Shown here one piece after another: positions 32,688 to 35,969 of a stretch of 35,969 bases of DNA. Within the stretch, counting starts at the first letter, position 1, and each line of letters opens with the position of its first letter. The notes below the pieces were generated by a model that saw only the letters and a program-made list of their open reading frames with translations, did no database searches and was not told where the DNA came from. The position numbers and the translations under genes were made by a program. The DNA comes from Nonomuraea basaltis (GTDB taxonomy: Bacteria; Actinomycetota; Actinomycetes; Streptosporangiales; Streptosporangiaceae), in assembly GCF_005893125.1 (NCBI RefSeq), contig NZ_VCJS01000125.1, forward strand, positions 1-35,969, written 5' to 3'.

Positions 32688-32846
32688 CGACCCCAAGGCC
32701 CTGATCCAGGTGCCGATCAGCACGGTGATCGAATCCGGGTCGACGAGGTCGGTCACCGACCCCGCGGCGACGAAGCCGCCGAGGATCTCCGACAGGCCGG
32801 CAAGTGTCGCGAGGCGGGCGCCGGACAATCGTTCTTTTGTGCTCAT
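32617..32846 (-). pseudogene. Small two-helix membrane protein with a frameshift
   Basis: From ATG 32846 (GAGGAG ribosome site upstream) the frame reads MSTKERLSGARLATLAGLSE, a hydrophobic stretch, VDPDSITVLIGTWIRALG and then stops at 32676. Adding one G to the GGGG run (32691-32694) makes the frame continue as VVTALIAGVWATVTGYRPSV to a stop at 32617, giving a second hydrophobic helix and about 80 residues. Either a one-base deletion inactivated the gene or the base is a sequencing error. No family recognised. Confidence 0.55.
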
Positions 32847-32894
32847 GACTGTTCGCTCCTCGGTGTGGGAGAACTGATGGCATTCAGCCTCGGC

Positions 32895-32912
32895 CGGGCG
32901 ACTTTTCGCCCG
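32895..32912. terminator. Perfect hairpin CGGGCGA-N4-TCGCCCG
   Basis: A 7-bp perfect stem with loop CTTT lies between the divergent small membrane protein gene and the hemerythrin gene. In a divergent region it is more likely a regulatory element (operator or leader hairpin) than a terminator. Confidence 0.4.
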
Positions 32913-32923
32913 CTGATCACCTG

Positions 32924-32963
32924 CTTGCCGCCCGCTGCGCCCGAGTGGCAAGTCGGCGGCAAG
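32924..32963. promoter_or_regulatory. 9-bp inverted repeat in front of the hemerythrin gene
   Basis: CTTGCCGCC (32924-32932) and GGCGGCAAG (32955-32963) are exact inverted copies, with another GGCAAG at 32947-32952 between them. A candidate operator for the divergent genes. Confidence 0.4.
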
Positions 32964-32985
32964 AGCGTGAAAAGCCGCGGCGCCC

Positions 32986-33681
32986 ATGCTGGGCGGCATG
33001 CAGACCATACGAATTCCGCACGTCGCCGCCCGGCGGCTCGGTGAGCCCGAACCCGACCTGACCTCGATGGTGGTCATCCACCGTGCGATGCTCACCGACC
33101 TGGACAGGCTCACGGACCTGCTGTCGGCGCCCTCCGGACGGGTGCCCGCCTCCGGCGAGTGGGCCGACGCGGTACGCGGCTACGCAGCCGCGCTGCTGGC
33201 CGAGATCGACCACCATCACTCCGCCGAGGACGACCTGCTCTGGCCAGTCATCGAGCGTACGGCCGGCCCGGCGATCGACCTCGACCCGCTGACCGACGAC
33301 CACCAGGCGCTCGCCCCTGTGCTCGCTCACTGCCGCGCGAGCCTGCACAAGGACGACCAGACCCTGGGGCGGGCGCTCGGCGAGCTACGGGACCTGCTCC
33401 GCGAGCACATCGCCGAGGAGGAGCGGGACGTGTTTCCGGTGATCTACCGGTACGTCCCGAAGGACGCCTACGAGTGGGTAGAGAAGCACATCGGCAGGCG
33501 CGCGTCGCTGCGCCGGCTCACCTTCACCGTGCCGTGGCTGGCCGGCTACGCCGAGCCCGCCGAGCTTGATCGCATGCTCGGCCGCGCAGGATTGCCGTTC
33601 CGCCTGCTGCTGGCCGCCACGAAGGGCCGCTGGGCCAGGCAGGAGCGGCTGGTCTTCGGCCCGCCAGAGAACCGCCCCTAG
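32986..33681 (+). CDS. Hemerythrin-domain protein
   Basis: A 231-residue protein (or 227 from ATG 32998). The first 150 residues form a hemerythrin HHE-type four-helix bundle; iron-binding residues are seen in MVVIHRAM, EIDHHHSAEDDLLWP, TDDHQAL and REHIAEEERDVFPVI. Such proteins bind a di-iron centre and sense or handle oxygen, NO or peroxide. The C-terminal 75 residues are an extension without a recognised domain. Neither start has a good ribosome site. Its stop TAG shares bases with the stop of the convergent AAA gene (CTAG at 33678-33681). Confidence 0.88.
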   Translation: MLGGMQTIRIPHVAARRLGEPEPDLTSMVVIHRAMLTDLDRLTDLLSAPSGRVPASGEWADAVRGYAAALLAEIDHHHSAEDDLLWPVIERTAGPAIDLDPLTDDHQALAPVLAHCRASLHKDDQTLGRALGELRDLLREHIAEEERDVFPVIYRYVPKDAYEWVEKHIGRRASLRRLTFTVPWLAGYAEPAELDRMLGRAGLPFRLLLAATKGRWARQERLVFGPPENRP

Positions 33682-35969
33682 CCCCGATCCGAGCAGCGCG
33701 CCAGTCCGGCCCGGGCCGCCTCGGCCCATGGCTCGATACCGGCCCGCTCGGCCACCTCCAGGGCCTCGCGGTAGTGGGCGGCGGCCGGACGGCCGAGGTA
33801 GGCGGCCAGATCACCGAGGACCTGAGCGGTGGGCCACACCGCCAGGTAGCCGGTGCCGCCGATGGTCTCGGCCGAGAAGGGCAGCAGTGCCTCGTACGCC
33901 GCCTCCGCCCGGGACTTGTCGTCGACGGCGACGCCGAGCATGCCCCGGACCGCGGTCAGCACGTGCCAGAAGTAATCGCGTCTGATCGGCGGCCGCTCCG
34001 CCGCGGCGAGCGCACGCGCATCCTCCAGCCGGCCGGCATGGGCCAAGGCCAGGGCGTAGAGCTCGGCCAGCTGCGCCCGCCAGGGCAGGTTGAGGTAGTG
34101 CTGCTCGATGTCGGGGACGAACGAGGCGAGCCTTCCCGCCGTCCAGCGCAGACCGAACACCGCCAGCGCGTAGATCCCGACCTCATGCTGCCACATGCTC
34201 AGGCGGCCGGCCAGCTCGGCGGCGGCCCGCAAGTGCCCCTCGGCGGTGGCCAGGTCGCCGGCCAGTCCGGCACGCAGCCCTTCGTAGAAGCCGGTCACGG
34301 CCGGCGGCAGCATCATGTCGTACCGCCTGGCCAGCCGGGCGGCCGCAGCCGCGTGCTCGTCGGCGACGGCGAAGTCCGCCCGGCTGGTGGCCGCCTGCAT
34401 GAGTATGAGATGCGCCAGGATCTCCACGGTGACCTGTGAATCCGACAGCTCCAGCAGCTCGCGGCCGATTTCCTCCCTCTCGGCGTGCCCGCCGTACCTG
34501 AACGACTCGTGGAGGCGGGCATTCAGCGCGAGCGTGAGCAGCGCGGGGTCACCCAGCCTGCGCGCCATCGCCACGGCCTCGATTGAGGCGAGGTAGCCGC
34601 GCTCGGTCTCCTCTCCCTCCAGCTCGAACCCCAGGGCGGCGAGCAGACGGCAGCGGGCCTCGGCGTCCCCGGGCGGCAGCGCGTCGAGGGCCTTCTCGAC
34701 GGCGTCCAGCAGTTCGGTGTCCAGCCCGCCGTACTCCCTGCTGCTCCAGAACGTGGGCACCTCGAACGAGACGATCACGCGGGCGAGCAGCTCGGGGTCG
34801 CCCAGCGGCACCGCGGCCCGGACCGCCTCCGTGCGGTGCGTGCGCGCCTTGACCAGCTGGCCGGTGTTGGCCAGCGCGGACACCATCGACAGCATCAGCT
34901 CCAGGCGCTCGCGCGGGTCGCCCTCGAAACGGTCGAGCGCCTGCTGCCACAGGGCGGCCGCCTGGTGGTGCGCGAACCGGCGCTCGGCCTGCTCGGCGGC
35001 GAGCCGGGAATACCGGACGGCCTTGCCGGGGTCGGTGCCCGAGGCGGTGAAATGGTGGGCCAGGGCGGCGACGTCATCGGGGCGGTGCAGTTCGATCGCC
35101 GCAGCGACCCTGGCGTGCACCCGGGCGCGGCGCAGCCGGGAGATGTCGTCGTAGAGGGTGTCGCGGACCAGCGCGTGGGCGAACCTGAGCCGCCCCGCCT
35201 CCGGCTCGGTGATCAGCCCGGTGACCAGGCCCGACTCCACACCGATCAGCACCGCCTCCTCGTCGGCCTCGGAGACCGTGACCAGTACCTCGACATCGAC
35301 GTCCCGGCCGATGACCGAGGCCTGCCGCAGGATCGTCTGCGCCTGTCCGGGCAGCCTGGCCACCCGGCGGCGCAGCACGTCGCGCACGCCTGCGGGGATG
35401 GCCCCCACGCCTTCCGCGTCCAGCAGCCTGGCCAGCTCCTTGACGAAGAACGGGTTGCCGCCGGTGCGCTCGGCGATCGCCACCACCATGGCGTCGTCCG
35501 GGCGATCGCCGCAGACGGCCTGGACCAGCTCGCCGACCTCCAGCGCAGCCAGACCGGCGAGCTCGACGCGTAGCGGCTCCAGCCCGGCGAGGGTGGCCAG
35601 CAGGTCGCCCAGCCGTTCGTTCGGCTCGGTATGCCGGTGGGAGCCGACCAGCAGCACGCGGCGTCCGCGCAGGTCCGGCAGTAGATGCGCGATGACGGCC
35701 AGCGTCTCGGCATCGGCCCTGTGCAGGTCGTCGAGGACGATCAGCAGGGGCCGTTCCGCGGCGACCTCGGCGACGTATGCGCTGACCGCCTGATGCAGCC
35801 GGAACCGCCCCGCCGCCACGTCGCCGGCGAGCGGCGCGTCGCCCAGCAGGGGCGCGAGCGGCGCGGGATCGGTGGGCGGGTGGCGGGCGGCGAGTTGGCG
35901 GAGCAACTCCGCCCACGGCCAGGCGGCCGGCGCGCCCTCATGCTCCGGGCAGCGGCCCCACCCCACGGC
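33678..35969 (-). CDS. Large AAA/TPR regulator, N-terminus beyond the window
   Basis: At least 762 residues of a STAND-type regulator, cut by the window edge. Near the visible N-terminus, GRCPEHEGAPAAWPWAELLR follows what should be Walker A, and LLIVLDDLHRADAETLAVIA is the Walker B region; VLLVGSHRHTE and RTGGNPFFVKELARLL are further ATPase blocks. A long helical repeat part follows (WQQALDRFEGDPRERLELM, LALAHAGRLEDARAL). The C-terminus ends ARAGLARCSDRG, with no LuxR HTH, so DNA binding, if present, must be at the missing N-terminus (a BTAD/SARP or cyclase-type domain). Convergent with the hemerythrin gene. Confidence 0.88.
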   Translation of the reverse strand, partial: AVGWGRCPEHEGAPAAWPWAELLRQLAARHPPTDPAPLAPLLGDAPLAGDVAAGRFRLHQAVSAYVAEVAAERPLLIVLDDLHRADAETLAVIAHLLPDLRGRRVLLVGSHRHTEPNERLGDLLATLAGLEPLRVELAGLAALEVGELVQAVCGDRPDDAMVVAIAERTGGNPFFVKELARLLDAEGVGAIPAGVRDVLRRRVARLPGQAQTILRQASVIGRDVDVEVLVTVSEADEEAVLIGVESGLVTGLITEPEAGRLRFAHALVRDTLYDDISRLRRARVHARVAAAIELHRPDDVAALAHHFTASGTDPGKAVRYSRLAAEQAERRFAHHQAAALWQQALDRFEGDPRERLELMLSMVSALANTGQLVKARTHRTEAVRAAVPLGDPELLARVIVSFEVPTFWSSREYGGLDTELLDAVEKALDALPPGDAEARCRLLAALGFELEGEETERGYLASIEAVAMARRLGDPALLTLALNARLHESFRYGGHAEREEIGRELLELSDSQVTVEILAHLILMQAATSRADFAVADEHAAAAARLARRYDMMLPPAVTGFYEGLRAGLAGDLATAEGHLRAAAELAGRLSMWQHEVGIYALAVFGLRWTAGRLASFVPDIEQHYLNLPWRAQLAELYALALAHAGRLEDARALAAAERPPIRRDYFWHVLTAVRGMLGVAVDDKSRAEAAYEALLPFSAETIGGTGYLAVWPTAQVLGDLAAYLGRPAAAHYREALEVAERAGIEPWAEAARAGLARCSDRG

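Noticed and set aside
1..35969. Mobile elements, tRNA genes or CRISPR arrays
   Set aside because: I looked for transposase motifs, terminal inverted repeats, cloverleaf-type sequences and regular repeat arrays and saw none that hold up.

Overview
The window is GC-rich, uses many GTG/TTG starts and strong AGGAGG-like ribosome sites, and carries several large AfsR/SARP-type regulators, a Tat-exported amidase and a DUF3558-like membrane protein. All of this points to a chromosomal segment of an actinomycete, most likely of the Streptosporangium/Nonomuraea type; the family placement is inference. Gene functions come from recognisable motifs only, since no database search was possible.

Layout. 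1-128: the 3' end of groEL. 129-735: mostly empty, with a frameshifted relic of a secreted-protein leader. 736-4222: secreted sulfatase, AraC-type regulator and a cupin protein. 4503-6062: membrane-anchored protein with two DUF3558-like halves. 6343-9891: two convergent SARP-family genes; the first is a badly decayed pseudogene that keeps its C-terminal repeats, the second is open but has lost those repeats. 10470-13382 (minus): a response regulator with two overlapping upstream histidine-kinase genes, one canonical and one degenerate. 13552-16419 (minus): a full-length SARP/NB-ARC/TPR regulator, divergent from an AhpD-like and a DoxX-like gene. 17493-19435 (minus): a small protein and a Tat-exported amidase, translationally coupled. 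19638-21479: a GH15 glucoamylase/trehalase-type enzyme.

21552-26395 looks like one catabolic locus. A tightly overlapped minus-strand operon encodes a 35-residue protein, a LigB-type extradiol dioxygenase, an M20-fold protein that appears to have lost every metal ligand, and an alpha/beta hydrolase. Divergent from it lie a ferredoxin-NADP reductase and a 7Fe ferredoxin. The likely theme is meta-cleavage of an aromatic compound with an electron supply for an oxygenase not encoded here. 26461-29972 (minus) pairs a GH92 alpha-mannosidase with a GT4 glycosyltransferase; the GH92 reading frame continues about 45 codons upstream of its first ATG without any usual start codon.

30103-31298 (minus): an ArsR-arsenate reductase fusion coupled to a VOC-fold protein, with a perfect ATCAA-N6-TTGAT operator touching the start codon. 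31330-31764 holds debris of an HTH regulator and of another gene. 31765-32687: a PadR regulator divergent from a small lipoprotein across a perfect 12-bp inverted repeat that contains the PadR consensus. 32617-32846: a small membrane protein broken by a one-base frameshift. 32986-33681: a hemerythrin-domain protein. 33678-35969: a large AAA/TPR regulator cut by the window edge. The strongest leads are the metal-ligand-free M20 protein in the ring-cleavage operon, the reciprocal decay of the SARP pair, the start-less GH92, and the dead/live kinase pair.
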